From Treponema sp. J25 (GTDB lineage: Bacteria; Spirochaetota; Spirochaetia; Treponematales; Breznakiellaceae): a stretch of DNA of 64,000 nt. Made by a program: the position numbers and the translations under genes. A model generated the notes under the pieces. That model saw nothing but the letters and a program-made list of their open reading frames with translations. It was not told the origin of the DNA and ran no database searches. Below, piece after piece: positions 40,612-50,030 of this stretch. The stretch lies in the NCBI RefSeq assembly GCF_004343725.1, contig NZ_PTQW01000003.1, forward strand, positions 1 to 64,000. The letters are read 5' to 3'. Position 1 is the stretch's first letter. Every line of letters begins with the position of its first letter.

Positions 40612-41079
40612 ATGATTAAAAACACCGAACGACAAAAAACTGAAACGGGAAAAACAAGCCTCAGTGAACGGGAAGAACAGGTTACCACCTTTGGAAAGGG
40701 GACCCGTTTTGCAGGGGTTCTTCGGTTTAAGAAGACCCTCTGTATTCAGGGGGCTTTTCAGGGAACCATAAAAGGGGAAGGGTCTCTTGTTATTGATAAA
40801 GATGCCCATGTAGAGGTGAATGAGTTATCCGTATCTTCTCTTATAGTGCGAGGATTTCTTAAAGGACGCATCTTTGCGGTTGATAAGGTGGATATGCTTC
40901 CAGGGGCTACCGTCATAGGGGATGTTACGACGGGGCGTCTTCGAATTGCGGACAATGTAAGCTTTGAGGGCCAGTGTATCATGACGGGTATTGATGAACA
41001 GCATCTGGAGATATTTTCCCGTCCCACCGAAGACATTAAGGCGGAACTGAAAAAATATGTTCCCCACCAGGAGGGGTAA
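40612..41079 (+). CDS. Bactofilin-family cytoskeletal protein
   Basis: The 155 residues have a disordered charged N-terminus (1-25) and a right-handed beta-helix of bactofilin type: TRFAGVLRFKKTLCIQGAFQ, GTIKGEGSLVIDKDAHVEVN, VRGFLKGRIFAVDKVDMLPG, ATVIGDVTTGRLRIADNVSF. Regular G-x(n)-hydrophobic turns are visible throughout. Bactofilins polymerise without nucleotide and shape cells or place wall enzymes; in spirochaetes they could influence helical form. The C-terminal tail is polar. It lies within the run from lnt to cinA. Confidence 0.9.
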   Translation: MIKNTERQKTETGKTSLSEREEQVTTFGKGTRFAGVLRFKKTLCIQGAFQGTIKGEGSLVIDKDAHVEVNELSVSSLIVRGFLKGRIFAVDKVDMLPGATVIGDVTTGRLRIADNVSFEGQCIMTGIDEQHLEIFSRPTEDIKAELKKYVPHQEG

Positions 41080-41090
41080 ATCGCCCGCCC

Positions 41091-41639
41091 ATGAGTAGCT
41101 TGTTCCCAAGCAATACTGGTAAGTCCCCGATCATTGGAGCCCCTTTCTTTGGGGGTGCCTTTTGTACAAGGAGACTTGTTCGTAGCCTGGCGCGAAAGCT
41201 GGTGGATCATCGGTATACGATGGTTACCGCCGAGTCATGTACGGGAGGATTGCTTGCTTCAGTGTTAACGGAAGTTCCGGGGGCTTCCCGTTTCTTCTGG
41301 GGGGGCTATGTGTGTTATGCGGGGGACGCGAAGATATCCCAGTTGGGTGTAGAGAAGCGCCTCCTGGAAACATATGGGGCGGTCAGCAGGGAAGTTGCCG
41401 AAGCAATGGCCCGGGGCGCCCTTTCTCGGAGTGGAGCAACCCTGGCGGTGGCCATTACGGGTCTTGCGGGCCCTACGGGGGATGGGTCTGCTACCCCCAT
41501 AGGAACGGTCTGGATTTCCTGTGCTCTGCGGGAAGGGTTAGTCCGTTCGAAGGACTATGTTTTTTCTGGCTCTCGAAATGCAATTCGCAAGCGGGCGATG
41601 CGCAGCGCTCTTTTCCAAATCCTTGACTTGCTACCTTGA
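41091..41639 (+). CDS. pncC: CinA C-terminal-type nicotinamide-nucleotide amidohydrolase
   Basis: This 182-residue protein corresponds to the CinA C-terminal domain alone: VTAESCTGGLLASVLTEVPG, FFWGGYVCYA, GAVSREVAEAMARGA and AVAITGLAGPTGDGS. The catalytic Ser/Lys region of PncC is conserved. It deamidates nicotinamide mononucleotide, recycling NAD breakdown products. An N-terminal extension of ~25 residues precedes the domain. The rho promoter overlaps its stop codon. Confidence 0.9.
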   Translation: MSSLFPSNTGKSPIIGAPFFGGAFCTRRLVRSLARKLVDHRYTMVTAESCTGGLLASVLTEVPGASRFFWGGYVCYAGDAKISQLGVEKRLLETYGAVSREVAEAMARGALSRSGATLAVAITGLAGPTGDGSATPIGTVWISCALREGLVRSKDYVFSGSRNAIRKRAMRSALFQILDLLP

Positions 41640-41664
41640 CAGTGAGGAGTATACGACATATACT
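41636..41664 (+). promoter_or_regulatory. Promoter of rho
   Basis: TTGACA (41636-41641), a 17-bp spacer and TATACT (41659-41664). The leader to the rho start is about 135 nt, long enough for autoregulation by Rho, with no clear structure seen in it. Confidence 0.7.
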
Positions 41665-41806
41665 ATATTTATCCTTCCAGGTGTTGAAAAATCAAAACAG
41701 GCGAGTTCATGGGTGCATCCAGATCATAATGTATTGATATGTATGGTAATCCCTCGTTGGTGTTAGTAAATCCAGAACAATGTAGTTCTGTCTATGGAGA
41801 ATGTGC

Positions 41807-43672
41807 ATGGCTATAATCAGAAAAAAGAAAAAGGCTGAAACCCCATCTGAAGAAGGTCAGCAATTGCAGGAAGAGCTTGATCTCGGGGAATCTACAGAAA
41901 AGGAAGAAGGAAGGGAAGAAGAGAGGAATGACTTTTTGGTAGACCCTTCCGGGATATTCCCTTCTTCTCTGGAAACCACGGGAGAGCAAGAAACGTTTTC
42001 TTCTTTTTCAGAAGATCATCGGGGGGGAGACGAAGAAATCTCTCTGAGTTCTGAAGAAAATTCTTCTGGGGGCATACAAGAACGGGAATCCCCCGTCACT
42101 GCTTCGCCGGCAGATGAAATAATAAACGAAGGGGGAGAATCGGTCCCGCAGGCCCGAGTGGTTGTTCGCACCCGGGGCCGACGTCCCTATGACCGTAGCC
42201 AGGGGCGGAGTGCTGCTGTGGGAGGAAACGGCAATTGGAATAATGGTAATGGAAGCGCTTCTTCTGCCACGGGTTCCTCCGTAAGTGCCACCTCCCTTGA
42301 AGCTCCTGCGTTCCCTTCTTTTTATCAGCTGCCTATTACGATGCCGGATATTTATGGCAAACCCGAACCCCGGAGCGATCAGGATTCAGGAAAGCCCCGT
42401 CTTTCGATCAATGAGCTTACCCGTCTCAATATGAAGGACCTGCGGGAACTCGCGGCTTTCTACGGAATTAGTCACGAAGACATGGTGACATTAAAGAAGC
42501 AGGAAATAATCTTTTCGATTCTGAAGGCCCACACCGAACGGGGGGGAATCATTTATGCGTATGGGTCCCTGGAAATTTTACCCGATGGCTATGGATTCTT
42601 GCGGAGTCCCCAGAATTCATACCTCCCCGGGCCCGATGATATTTACATTAGCCCGAGTCAAATTCGGCTGTTTGCCCTTAAGACGGGAGACACCGTCTAT
42701 GGCCAGATTCGCAGCCCCAAGGAAGGGGAACGGTTCTTTGCCATGCTTCGGGTGGAAACCGTAAACTATGATGATCCTTCGGTGGCCCAGAGCCGTATTC
42801 CCTTCGATAACCTTACGCCCCTCTATCCCAATCAAAAATTGAATCTTGAAACCACCCCCGAAGAAATTTCTACCCGGATTATTAACCTCTTCTGTCCCAT
42901 CGGGAAGGGCCAGCGGGCCCTTATTGTGGCACCCCCCCGAACCGGTAAGACCATCATGATGCAAAAAATCGCCAATGCGATTACCCAGAACCACCCAGAG
43001 GTTTATCTCATTGTTTTACTTATCGATGAGCGGCCGGAAGAAGTTACCGATATGGAGCGGACCGTGCGGGCGGAGGTCATTTCTTCCACCTTTGATGAAC
43101 AGGCGACCCGCCATGTGCAGGTGGCAGAGATGGTGCTAGAAAAGGCTAAGCGCCTGGTGGAACACAAAAAAGATGTGGTCATCCTGTTGGATTCTATTAC
43201 CCGCCTTGCCCGAGCCTATAACCAGACCGTGCCTACGTCAGGTAAAATTCTTTCCGGTGGGGTTGACTCTAATGCTTTGCACAAACCGAAGCGCTTTTTT
43301 GGGGCCGCCCGAAACATCGAAGAAGGGGGGAGCCTCACCATCATTTCCACAGCCCTCATCGAAACAGGGAGCCGTATGGATGAGGTTATTTTTGAGGAGT
43401 TTAAAGGCACCGGTAATATGGAGATCAACCTGGACCGGCGGCTTTCGGATCGACGCCTCTTCCCTGCCATCAATATTAAAAAGAGTGGCACCCGAAAAGA
43501 GGAACTGCTCCTTACCGAAGAGGAACTCCAGAAGATCTGGGTGCTCCGGAAGGTTATCAATCCCATGGATGATATTGAGATCATCGAGCTCCTTATTGAC
43601 AGAATGAAAAAAACTAAGAATAATGAGGCGTTCCTGCGGTCTATGAATACGGGGACTGCAGCCATAGATTAG
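41807..43672 (+). CDS. rho: Transcription termination factor Rho
   Basis: The 621 residues are longer than the ~420 of E. coli because of an N-terminal extension (about 1-195) that is acidic and then Gly/Asn/Ser-rich ([15 protein letters not shown]). After it come the Rho N-terminal helical domain ([20 protein letters not shown]), the cold-shock-like RNA-binding fold ([20 protein letters not shown]), Walker A ([12 protein letters not shown]), Walker B with [13 protein letters not shown], and the Q/R-loop regions. Insertions in Rho that bind RNA or phase-separate occur in other bacteria. ATG 41807 has GGAG with better spacing than ATG 41801. Confidence 0.96.
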   Translation: MAIIRKKKKAETPSEEGQQLQEELDLGESTEKEEGREEERNDFLVDPSGIFPSSLETTGEQETFSSFSEDHRGGDEEISLSSEENSSGGIQERESPVTASPADEIINEGGESVPQARVVVRTRGRRPYDRSQGRSAAVGGNGNWNNGNGSASSATGSSVSATSLEAPAFPSFYQLPITMPDIYGKPEPRSDQDSGKPRLSINELTRLNMKDLRELAAFYGISHEDMVTLKKQEIIFSILKAHTERGGIIYAYGSLEILPDGYGFLRSPQNSYLPGPDDIYISPSQIRLFALKTGDTVYGQIRSPKEGERFFAMLRVETVNYDDPSVAQSRIPFDNLTPLYPNQKLNLETTPEEISTRIINLFCPIGKGQRALIVAPPRTGKTIMMQKIANAITQNHPEVYLIVLLIDERPEEVTDMERTVRAEVISSTFDEQATRHVQVAEMVLEKAKRLVEHKKDVVILLDSITRLARAYNQTVPTSGKILSGGVDSNALHKPKRFFGAARNIEEGGSLTIISTALIETGSRMDEVIFEEFKGTGNMEINLDRRLSDRRLFPAINIKKSGTRKEELLLTEEELQKIWVLRKVINPMDDIEIIELLIDRMKKTKNNEAFLRSMNTGTAAID

Positions 43673-43691
43673 TGAGTGTTGTGGAGGACCT

Positions 43692-43895
43692 ATGAAAGAG
43701 GGTATTCACCCCAAGTATGAGTTGACCAAGATTACCTGTGCCTGTGGCAATGTGATCGAAACCCGTTCAACCGTTAAGAATATCAATGTGGAAATTTGCT
43801 CCGCCTGCCACCCCTTCTTTACGGGAAAGCAGAAATTGGTAGATACCGCCGGTCGTATTGAACGGTTCCGCAAGAAGTTCAATATTAAAGAATAA
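43692..43895 (+). CDS. rpmE: 50S ribosomal protein L31, zinc-binding form
   Basis: 67 residues starting [20 protein letters not shown]. Cysteines C16, C18, C37 and C40 (CAC, then [10 protein letters not shown]) form the zinc knuckle of the C+ type L31. It bridges the ribosomal subunits. The ATG has GGAGG upstream and lies 19 nt after rho, a common rho-rpmE arrangement, so it probably shares the rho transcript. Confidence 0.97.
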   Translation: MKEGIHPKYELTKITCACGNVIETRSTVKNINVEICSACHPFFTGKQKLVDTAGRIERFRKKFNIKE

Positions 43896-43913
43896 CGTCC
43901 CTGTTCTTTGTAT

Positions 43914-43958
43914 TGAAAAATTCCCCCATCCTTGAGTGAAAAAGAGTGGGTGGGGGAA
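43914..43958. terminator. Hairpin between convergent rpmE and rlmK-like genes
   Basis: TTCCCCCATCC (43921-43931) pairs with GGGTGGGGGAA (43948-43958), one wobble. A T-run is present only on the minus-strand side (AAAAAT at 43915-43920 in plus reading), so it may end the leftward transcript best. The rest of the 43896-44113 gap shows no gene. Confidence 0.45.
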
Positions 43959-44113
43959 AGATGCTCCTATCGTAAATCGTAAAAAAAGGCAAAAAGTATT
44001 TTTCCTTTGTGTTGAAAACGGCGGTCAGTGTTCTTCTGAGTTAGACGTAGCTCTTACCGTTTTTTGTTGGCCCTTTTTCGTTTCTAAAAGATATCGATGA
44101 AGGGGTTTTACCT

Positions 44114-45286
44114 TTAGGATTTCTCCGGCATAAAGAGGTAACAGCGGCGGGGGATTTTGCCGCGGAAGTCTTCATCAATCGTCGTAGTGGTAAGGTCTTT
44201 AATGTGTAGGCGAGGATGCCGCTGCAAAAGAGCTTCAGCCTTTAGCTGAAAGTGTCGGGCATTGGTTGAGAACCAGAGGACCCCGCCAGGTGCAAGAATA
44301 TCAAGGCAGGTCGTAATAAGCGCAACGTGGTCCCGCCGAATATCCAGGACACCTTCCATTTTTTTTGAATTAGAAAAAGTTGGTGGATCCAGAATGATAA
44401 GGTCCCACTGAAGGCCCTGTTTCCGGGCTTCTTGTACAAACCGAAGTACATCTGCCCGAATAAGCCGGTGTCGCAGAGGGGGGGGCGGTGACGAGTTTCT
44501 CCCGGGGAAAGGAGCCCCATACCATCGTTCATAGGTTTCTACCGGCACGAAGGTCGCTTCAAGCTGATTAAGGGCGCAATTGTGCTGAGCCCACTCCAGG
44601 TAGTTCCTGGAGAGGTCCACCGAATCTACCGAAGCGGCCTGGCCTGCCAGGGCATACACAGAAAAGGCGCCGGTATAACAAAAGAGATTGAGCACCCGTT
44701 TCCCGCCGGCAATGGAACGAATAAAGGCGCGGCTTTTTCGATGATCCAGGAAAAGACCCGTATCAAGGTAATCTGAGAGGTTCACCTGAAAAAGAAGTCC
44801 CCCTTCTGTGACGGTTTGGGTGATGCCCTTTTCGGAGAAACGTTGATATTGTACTGCCCCTCCTCTTCGATTCTTAAGTCGTCGTCGTTGCCGGAGAAAG
44901 ATATGGTCTTCGGGAATCTGCAAGGCCCGGGCAACACTTTCCTGCATATGCCTGAGCCACAGCGCTTCTTCCTGTTCATCCTTATGATAGGGTCGCTCGT
45001 ACAGGGCTCCTGCAATCATACCATCATAGAAATCGAGTACCAGGGGAATCTCGGGGATGTCCCGATCATACAAGCGATAGGCGTTTGTCCCAATGCGGCT
45101 GGCCCATTTTCGCAGGTGTCGATATCGTTTGAGGATACGATTATAGAGAATTTCCTTTTGATACTCGATCTTATGAGGTGGGTCCCCTTTAGTGCTTTCA
45201 CAGGAGGACACGCCGGCCTCGGGCGCTGTTCCCTGCTTTTCTTGCAGGGATGGAGGAGTTCTGGGGGGTATTCGTTCTTTGTGCAC
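44114..45286 (-). CDS. RlmK-like 23S rRNA methyltransferase
   Basis: The 390 residues correspond to the C-terminal half of RlmKL. NRILKRYRHLRKWASRIGTN and YRLYDRDIPEIPLVLDFYDG form the linker/RFM region, LSDYLDTGLFLDHRKSR is the family hallmark, and LNLFCYTGAFSVYALAGQA is the SAM motif I. IILDPPTFSNSKKM is motif IV. In E. coli this half makes m7G2069 in 23S rRNA; the RlmL half is absent here. An N-terminal ~40 residues are low complexity. It lies 22 nt downstream of rex on the same strand. Confidence 0.88.
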   Translation of the reverse strand: MHKERIPPRTPPSLQEKQGTAPEAGVSSCESTKGDPPHKIEYQKEILYNRILKRYRHLRKWASRIGTNAYRLYDRDIPEIPLVLDFYDGMIAGALYERPYHKDEQEEALWLRHMQESVARALQIPEDHIFLRQRRRLKNRRGGAVQYQRFSEKGITQTVTEGGLLFQVNLSDYLDTGLFLDHRKSRAFIRSIAGGKRVLNLFCYTGAFSVYALAGQAASVDSVDLSRNYLEWAQHNCALNQLEATFVPVETYERWYGAPFPGRNSSPPPPLRHRLIRADVLRFVQEARKQGLQWDLIILDPPTFSNSKKMEGVLDIRRDHVALITTCLDILAPGGVLWFSTNARHFQLKAEALLQRHPRLHIKDLTTTTIDEDFRGKIPRRCYLFMPEKS

Positions 45287-45308
45287 CGCTTTCCCTCAGA
45301 AAAAGGGC

Positions 45309-45956
45309 CTATTTTTTGGGCTGCATTTGGGCCATCTGAATCATCACGCAGAGCATGGCGTATCCGGAAGAAAGATCTTCCTTTTGAACGACCACGTTTT
45401 CTGGAACCTTCAGTTTTACATTGGTAAAATTCCAGATTGCCGTAATTCCCGCCTTTACCAGGATGTCCGTCGTTTCCTGGGCAAAAGCAGAAGGTACCGT
45501 AAGAATTGCCATTTTAACACCCAGGTTGCGGATCTGCATTTCCATGGTGCTCACGGGCATCACCGGGACTCCGTGAACGGAGGATCCGATTTTTTTAGGA
45601 TCCTTGTCAAAGGCGGCAATGATATTAAGCCCATGGAATTGAAATTCCTGATATCCCAAGAGGGCAGAGCCCAGATTACCCACCCCTACGAGAACCGCAT
45701 CTCGGATGGAATCCCAGCCTAGAAAGTGTTCAATTGCTGTAATAAGGGCATGAACGGGATACCCCTTCTTTGGTTTTCCTACAATACCTGTAATCGCCAG
45801 GTCCTTCCGTACCTGGATTGCTTCTAAATTGAGTTCCTCCGCAATCACGGTTCCAGAAATGTACTCAAGCCCGTCCCGTTGGGCCTGCCGGATGATATGA
45901 AGATAGGAAGGTAAGCGTCGAATCGAAGGTGTAGCCGGTATTTTTTGATTTCCCAT
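45309..45956 (-). CDS. rex: Redox-sensing transcriptional repressor Rex
   Basis: At 215 residues it has an N-terminal winged helix (TPSIRRLPSYLHIIRQ, then YISGTVIAEELNLEAIQVRK, DLAITGIVGKPKKGYPV) and a Rossmann domain with VLVGVGNLGSALLGY. WNFTNVKLKVP is the typical C-terminal segment. Rex senses the NADH/NAD ratio and represses fermentation and respiration genes when NAD is high. A Rex site (TTGTG-N8-CACAA) next to the alcohol dehydrogenase would be expected, but I see no clear one. Its stop lies 22 nt before the methyltransferase gene. Confidence 0.95.
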   Translation of the reverse strand: MGNQKIPATPSIRRLPSYLHIIRQAQRDGLEYISGTVIAEELNLEAIQVRKDLAITGIVGKPKKGYPVHALITAIEHFLGWDSIRDAVLVGVGNLGSALLGYQEFQFHGLNIIAAFDKDPKKIGSSVHGVPVMPVSTMEMQIRNLGVKMAILTVPSAFAQETTDILVKAGITAIWNFTNVKLKVPENVVVQKEDLSSGYAMLCVMIQMAQMQPKK

Positions 45957-46004
45957 ACTGATGTCCTTATATGTCCTTAGTATTGAGTAGTATATCTAAA
46001 AATA

Positions 46005-46643
46005 TCACCGTTGTAAATCGATAAAAAAGGGACAAATATGGTGTATGATGCAGATCGGGCAGGATGGTTTACGGGCAAAGCAACAGGAGCGGCCGTGTCG
46101 ATTCAGGCCGTGACTTATGGGTATCCAGCGGTCAGGGGAAAAGTGTCGGGCCAGGTCCTGTTCTACCTGTTCAGCGGTTTTCCCCTTGCTCAGGCCAAGT
46201 CGCCGGCTTACCCGTAGTACATGGGTGTCCACAATAAGGGCCGGTACCCCATAACAGGTAGCGAGGATTACACTGGCGGTTTTGCGACCCACCCCCGGGA
46301 GGGCCGTAAGCTCTTCCATGGTGGCGGGGACCTTTCCCCCATGGTCGGCGACGATTTTCTGGGCAAGGGTTACCAGGTATCGAGCCTTGGTGTGATAAAA
46401 GCCCGTCGGTCGAATAAGATCCTCCAGTTCTGAAAGGGAAGCATCTGCAAGGTCCGCTGGACCTGGATACCGGGCAAAGAGCTGGGGGGTGATCCGATTA
46501 ACCATTGCATCGGTACATTGGGCCGAGAGCACCGTAGCCACCAGGAGCTCAAAGGGATTCCTGAAATGGAGCAAGGGCCGGGTATCGGGGTACTGCTGGG
46601 TAAGAAGGTCGTATATCTCTTGTAATCGTTTTGCTTCTTGCAT
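46005..46643 (-). CDS. nth: Endonuclease III
   Basis: The 212 residues include the helix-hairpin-helix LTALPGVGRKTASVILATCY with catalytic Lys and the Asp in IVDTHVLRVSRRLG. The C-terminal cluster loop CFARKPSCPICIIHHIC gives the C-X6-C-X2-C-X5-C pattern for the 4Fe-4S cluster. It removes oxidised pyrimidines and cuts at abasic sites. ATG 46643 has AAAGG at good spacing; an earlier in-frame start at 46658 overlaps that box. It lies 48 nt beyond rex and diverges from ileS. Confidence 0.95.
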   Translation of the reverse strand: MQEAKRLQEIYDLLTQQYPDTRPLLHFRNPFELLVATVLSAQCTDAMVNRITPQLFARYPGPADLADASLSELEDLIRPTGFYHTKARYLVTLAQKIVADHGGKVPATMEELTALPGVGRKTASVILATCYGVPALIVDTHVLRVSRRLGLSKGKTAEQVEQDLARHFSPDRWIPISHGLNRHGRSCCFARKPSCPICIIHHICPFFIDLQR

Positions 46644-46855
46644 TATTATACCTTTCATACCAGGAAAATCGCTGATCCCGAGCGGTGGCAGTTTATCGAA
46701 GGAGGGCCTCTTTTTTGCTTGTCCTGAACGGTAGCCCGCCCGCCGAAGGGATCTTCCCTGGGGACTTGTGTATTATATAGTATAAATAATATATTGAAAA
46801 GAACCTGATCCCGTGGGTATCCATGGCAGGCTCTGATCGAATATGGAGGAGCGCG

Positions 46856-49800
46856 GTGTACAGAAGTGTGGATCCCAAAGTAGAATTCCCAAAATTGGAG
46901 GAAGAGGTCCTTAAATTCTGGGAAGAGCACGACATTTTTAAGAAGTCTATCGCTCAGCGAGAGGGGGCTGAAGAGTTTGTGTTTTACGATGGGCCCCCCT
47001 TCGCAACGGGGTTACCCCATTTTGGGCATTTTGTCCCGGGGACTATTAAGGATATTATTCCCCGCTATCAGACCATGAAGGGGAAGAAGGTAGAGCGCCG
47101 TTTTGGTTGGGACTGCCATGGCCTGCCGGTGGAAAACCTTATCGAAAAAGAACTGGGTCTTAATTCTAAAACCGATATCGAACGATATGGGGTGGCTAAT
47201 TTTAATGAAGCCTGTCGGGCCTCGGTACTTCGGTATGTAAAGGAATGGCGTCGCATTGTAACCCGCCTGGGACGTTGGGTAGATTTCGACAATGACTATA
47301 AAACCATGGATCCCGATTATATGGAATCCATTTGGTGGGTTATGAAGACCCTGTGGGAACGGGGCCTCCTGTATGAGGGATACTACATTCTTCCCTATTG
47401 TCCCCGCTGTTCGACGGTCCTTTCAAACCATGAATTGAACCTGGGGGGCTATAAGGATGTACACGATCCGGCTATCACGGTACGGTTCAAGGTTACCGGC
47501 GCTGGATCAGGAACCGCCGCCGAAAAGGCGGGCTTGGGAAGCCTGGGAAAAGAGGGGGATACCTACCTTCTTGCCTGGACCACCACACCGTGGACCCTTC
47601 CTTCTAACCTGGCCCTGACGGTAGGACCGGATATCGAGTATGCTTTGGTCCAGGATGGGCAGGAGCGCTATATTCTTGCGGAGGCCCGCCTGGGAGCGTA
47701 TTACAAAACCCCTGAGGAATATCGGGTTATCTGGAAAAAGAAGGGCTCTGAACTCGTGGGGCTTACCTACGAGCCCCTTTTCCCCTATTTTGTCAGTGCG
47801 GCGGAACAGAACGCCTTCCGGGTGTATCCCGGGGACTTTGTGTCTACCGAGGACGGTACGGGTATTGTGCATACCGCCCCTGGTTTTGGCGAGGATGACC
47901 AGCGGGTGCTTCAGGGAACGGGGGTGCCTACTATTTGCCCCGTCGATGCGGAGTGTCGTTTTACCGAGGATGTCAGCGATTACCGGGGACTCTTTGTTAA
48001 GGATGCGGATAAGGCGATTATTGAACGTTTGCGGGCAGAAGGAAAGCTTGTAAAGCGGGAGCAGATTCTCCACGCCTATCCCCACTGCTGGCGTTGTTCC
48101 AGCCCCCTCATTTACCGGGCCATCAGTTCCTGGTTTGTGAATGTCACCAAAATTAAGGACCGGATGCTCCGGGCAAATCAGCAAATTTACTGGGTGCCGG
48201 ATCACATTAAGGATGGCCGGTTTGGCAAGTGGCTTGAGGGGGCCCGGGATTGGGCTATCAGTCGTAACCGCTATTGGGGAAATCCCCTGCCTATCTGGAA
48301 GTGTCCGGACTGTGGAACCACCATTTGCGTAGGGAGTCGGGAAGAACTGAAGCGCCTTTCAGGACAGGAGGTAACGGATCTCCACAAGCACTTTGTGGAT
48401 AGTATTACCATTCCCTGTAGTTGTGGGGGAACCATGCGCCGGATCCCCGAAGTGCTGGACTGTTGGTTTGAATCGGGGGCCATGCCCTACGCCCAGAATC
48501 ATTATCCCTTTGAAAACAAGGAATTCTTTGAGGCCCATTTCCCCGCAGACTTTATCAGCGAGGGGCTCGATCAAACCCGGGGATGGTTCTATACCCTGAC
48601 GATTCTTGCGGCGGCCCTCTTTGATCGACCGGCCTTTAAAAACTGTGTGGTGAATGGTCTTGTGCTGGCATCGGATGGCAAGAAGATGTCTAAAAGCCTC
48701 CGGAATTATACGGACCCCATGGATGTGATTAACACTTTTGGGGCCGATGCGCTACGGCTCTTTTTGATGCATTCGGCGGTGGTAAAAGCCGAAGATCTCC
48801 GCTATTCCGATGAAGGGGTCCGGGAAGTCCTGAAGAGCATCCTTATTCCCCTGTGGAACTCCTACAGTTTCTTCGTGACCTACGCAAATATCGATGGTAT
48901 CCATCCAACGGGGGCCCCCGAGAATCCTTCCAATCCTCTGGATCGCTGGATCCTTTCGGTTTCGGAGGGCCTTGTAGAAAAGGTGACGGCGGCCCTCGAT
49001 GCCTACGATATGAATCGGGCCATCGATCCGATTGTTGAGTTTATCGATTTATTGAATAACTGGTACATCCGTCGGTCCCGGCGCCGCTTCTGGCGCAGCG
49101 AAAACGATCAGGATAAAACCGAAGCCTACGGAACCCTCTATCAGGTGCTCAAAACCTTTACGTTGGTGGCGGCTCCCTTCATTCCCTTTGTGACCGAGGC
49201 CATCTGGCAGAACCTTAAAACCGATGGGGACCCCCTGTCGGTGCACCTGGCGGACTTCCCGGTGTCTCAAAAGAGCCGGCGGGATCTTCAACTTGAATAC
49301 CGGATGCAGGTGGTGCAACATGCGGTTTCCATGGGACGGGCCCTGCGCTACCAGTACAATATCAAGGTGCGGCAACCCCTGAAAACCGTAGAACTGGTGA
49401 CCCGCAACCCGGAAGAAAAGAAGGTCCTCATTGAGATGGAAGAAATCATCCGGGAAGAGCTGAATGTGAAAACCGTGGTGTTCCGGGATAACGAAGAAGA
49501 CCTGGTGGAATATCAGGCAAAACCAAACTTCCGGGTGCTGGGAAAAGAGCTTGGTAAGGACATGCAAATCGCGGCCCAGCGCATCAGTGCCTTAAGCCAG
49601 CGGGAAATTCAGAGTATCCTGGAAGGCTCGGTCCTTTCCCTGGATATTAATGGCCGGACCCTGGAACTTACGGCGGATAAACTGGACATTCGGCGCCTGG
49701 AAAAGGCAAATCTCCGGGTTCTTAACGAGGGAACCCTTACGGTGGCGCTGGATACGGAAATAACCGAAGAACTTGCCCAGGAGGGTGATATCCGGGACCT

Positions 49801-50026
49801 GGTCCGGGGGATCCAGAATTTGCGAAAAGAAAAGGGCCTTGAGGTTACCGATCGCATTCGTTTGTGGGTGCATGGTTCAGAGCGCCTGGAAAAGGCTTTT
49901 CGAGCCTTCCAGAGCTATGTAGCCCAGGAAACCCTGGCACTCGACAGTGTCTGGCAAGCCGTTCCTGGTATGACTGCCATTGAGGCCGGGGACGAAACCT
50001 GGCAGGTGGCCCTGGAAAAGGCCTAG
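46856..50026 (+). CDS. ileS: Isoleucine-tRNA ligase, eukaryote-like long form
   Basis: The 1056 residues (start GTG at 46856, with GGAGG 6 nt upstream, giving MYRSVDPKVEFPK) form a class Ia synthetase. The HIGH motif is HFGH in PPFATGLPHFGHFVPG, with WDCHGLP after it, and KMSKS is DGKKMSKSLRNY. The editing domain has TTPWTLPSNL. A zinc-binding segment (KCPDCGTTICVG) and further Cys pairs lie in the middle. Length, the HFGH variant and SRNRYWGNPLPIW fit the eukaryote-like IleRS group, which is known in spirochaetes and is linked with natural mupirocin insensitivity. The ATG at 46823 lacks a good ribosome-binding site. Confidence 0.95.
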   Translation: MYRSVDPKVEFPKLEEEVLKFWEEHDIFKKSIAQREGAEEFVFYDGPPFATGLPHFGHFVPGTIKDIIPRYQTMKGKKVERRFGWDCHGLPVENLIEKELGLNSKTDIERYGVANFNEACRASVLRYVKEWRRIVTRLGRWVDFDNDYKTMDPDYMESIWWVMKTLWERGLLYEGYYILPYCPRCSTVLSNHELNLGGYKDVHDPAITVRFKVTGAGSGTAAEKAGLGSLGKEGDTYLLAWTTTPWTLPSNLALTVGPDIEYALVQDGQERYILAEARLGAYYKTPEEYRVIWKKKGSELVGLTYEPLFPYFVSAAEQNAFRVYPGDFVSTEDGTGIVHTAPGFGEDDQRVLQGTGVPTICPVDAECRFTEDVSDYRGLFVKDADKAIIERLRAEGKLVKREQILHAYPHCWRCSSPLIYRAISSWFVNVTKIKDRMLRANQQIYWVPDHIKDGRFGKWLEGARDWAISRNRYWGNPLPIWKCPDCGTTICVGSREELKRLSGQEVTDLHKHFVDSITIPCSCGGTMRRIPEVLDCWFESGAMPYAQNHYPFENKEFFEAHFPADFISEGLDQTRGWFYTLTILAAALFDRPAFKNCVVNGLVLASDGKKMSKSLRNYTDPMDVINTFGADALRLFLMHSAVVKAEDLRYSDEGVREVLKSILIPLWNSYSFFVTYANIDGIHPTGAPENPSNPLDRWILSVSEGLVEKVTAALDAYDMNRAIDPIVEFIDLLNNWYIRRSRRRFWRSENDQDKTEAYGTLYQVLKTFTLVAAPFIPFVTEAIWQNLKTDGDPLSVHLADFPVSQKSRRDLQLEYRMQVVQHAVSMGRALRYQYNIKVRQPLKTVELVTRNPEEKKVLIEMEEIIREELNVKTVVFRDNEEDLVEYQAKPNFRVLGKELGKDMQIAAQRISALSQREIQSILEGSVLSLDINGRTLELTADKLDIRRLEKANLRVLNEGTLTVALDTEITEELAQEGDIRDLVRGIQNLRKEKGLEVTDRIRLWVHGSERLEKAFRAFQSYVAQETLALDSVWQAVPGMTAIEAGDETWQVALEKA

Positions 50027-50030
50027 GAGC

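Noticed and set aside
46659-46855. T-box or other leader riboswitch before ileS
   Set aside because: No T-box sequence, specifier loop or terminator/antiterminator pair is seen in the AT-rich gap.
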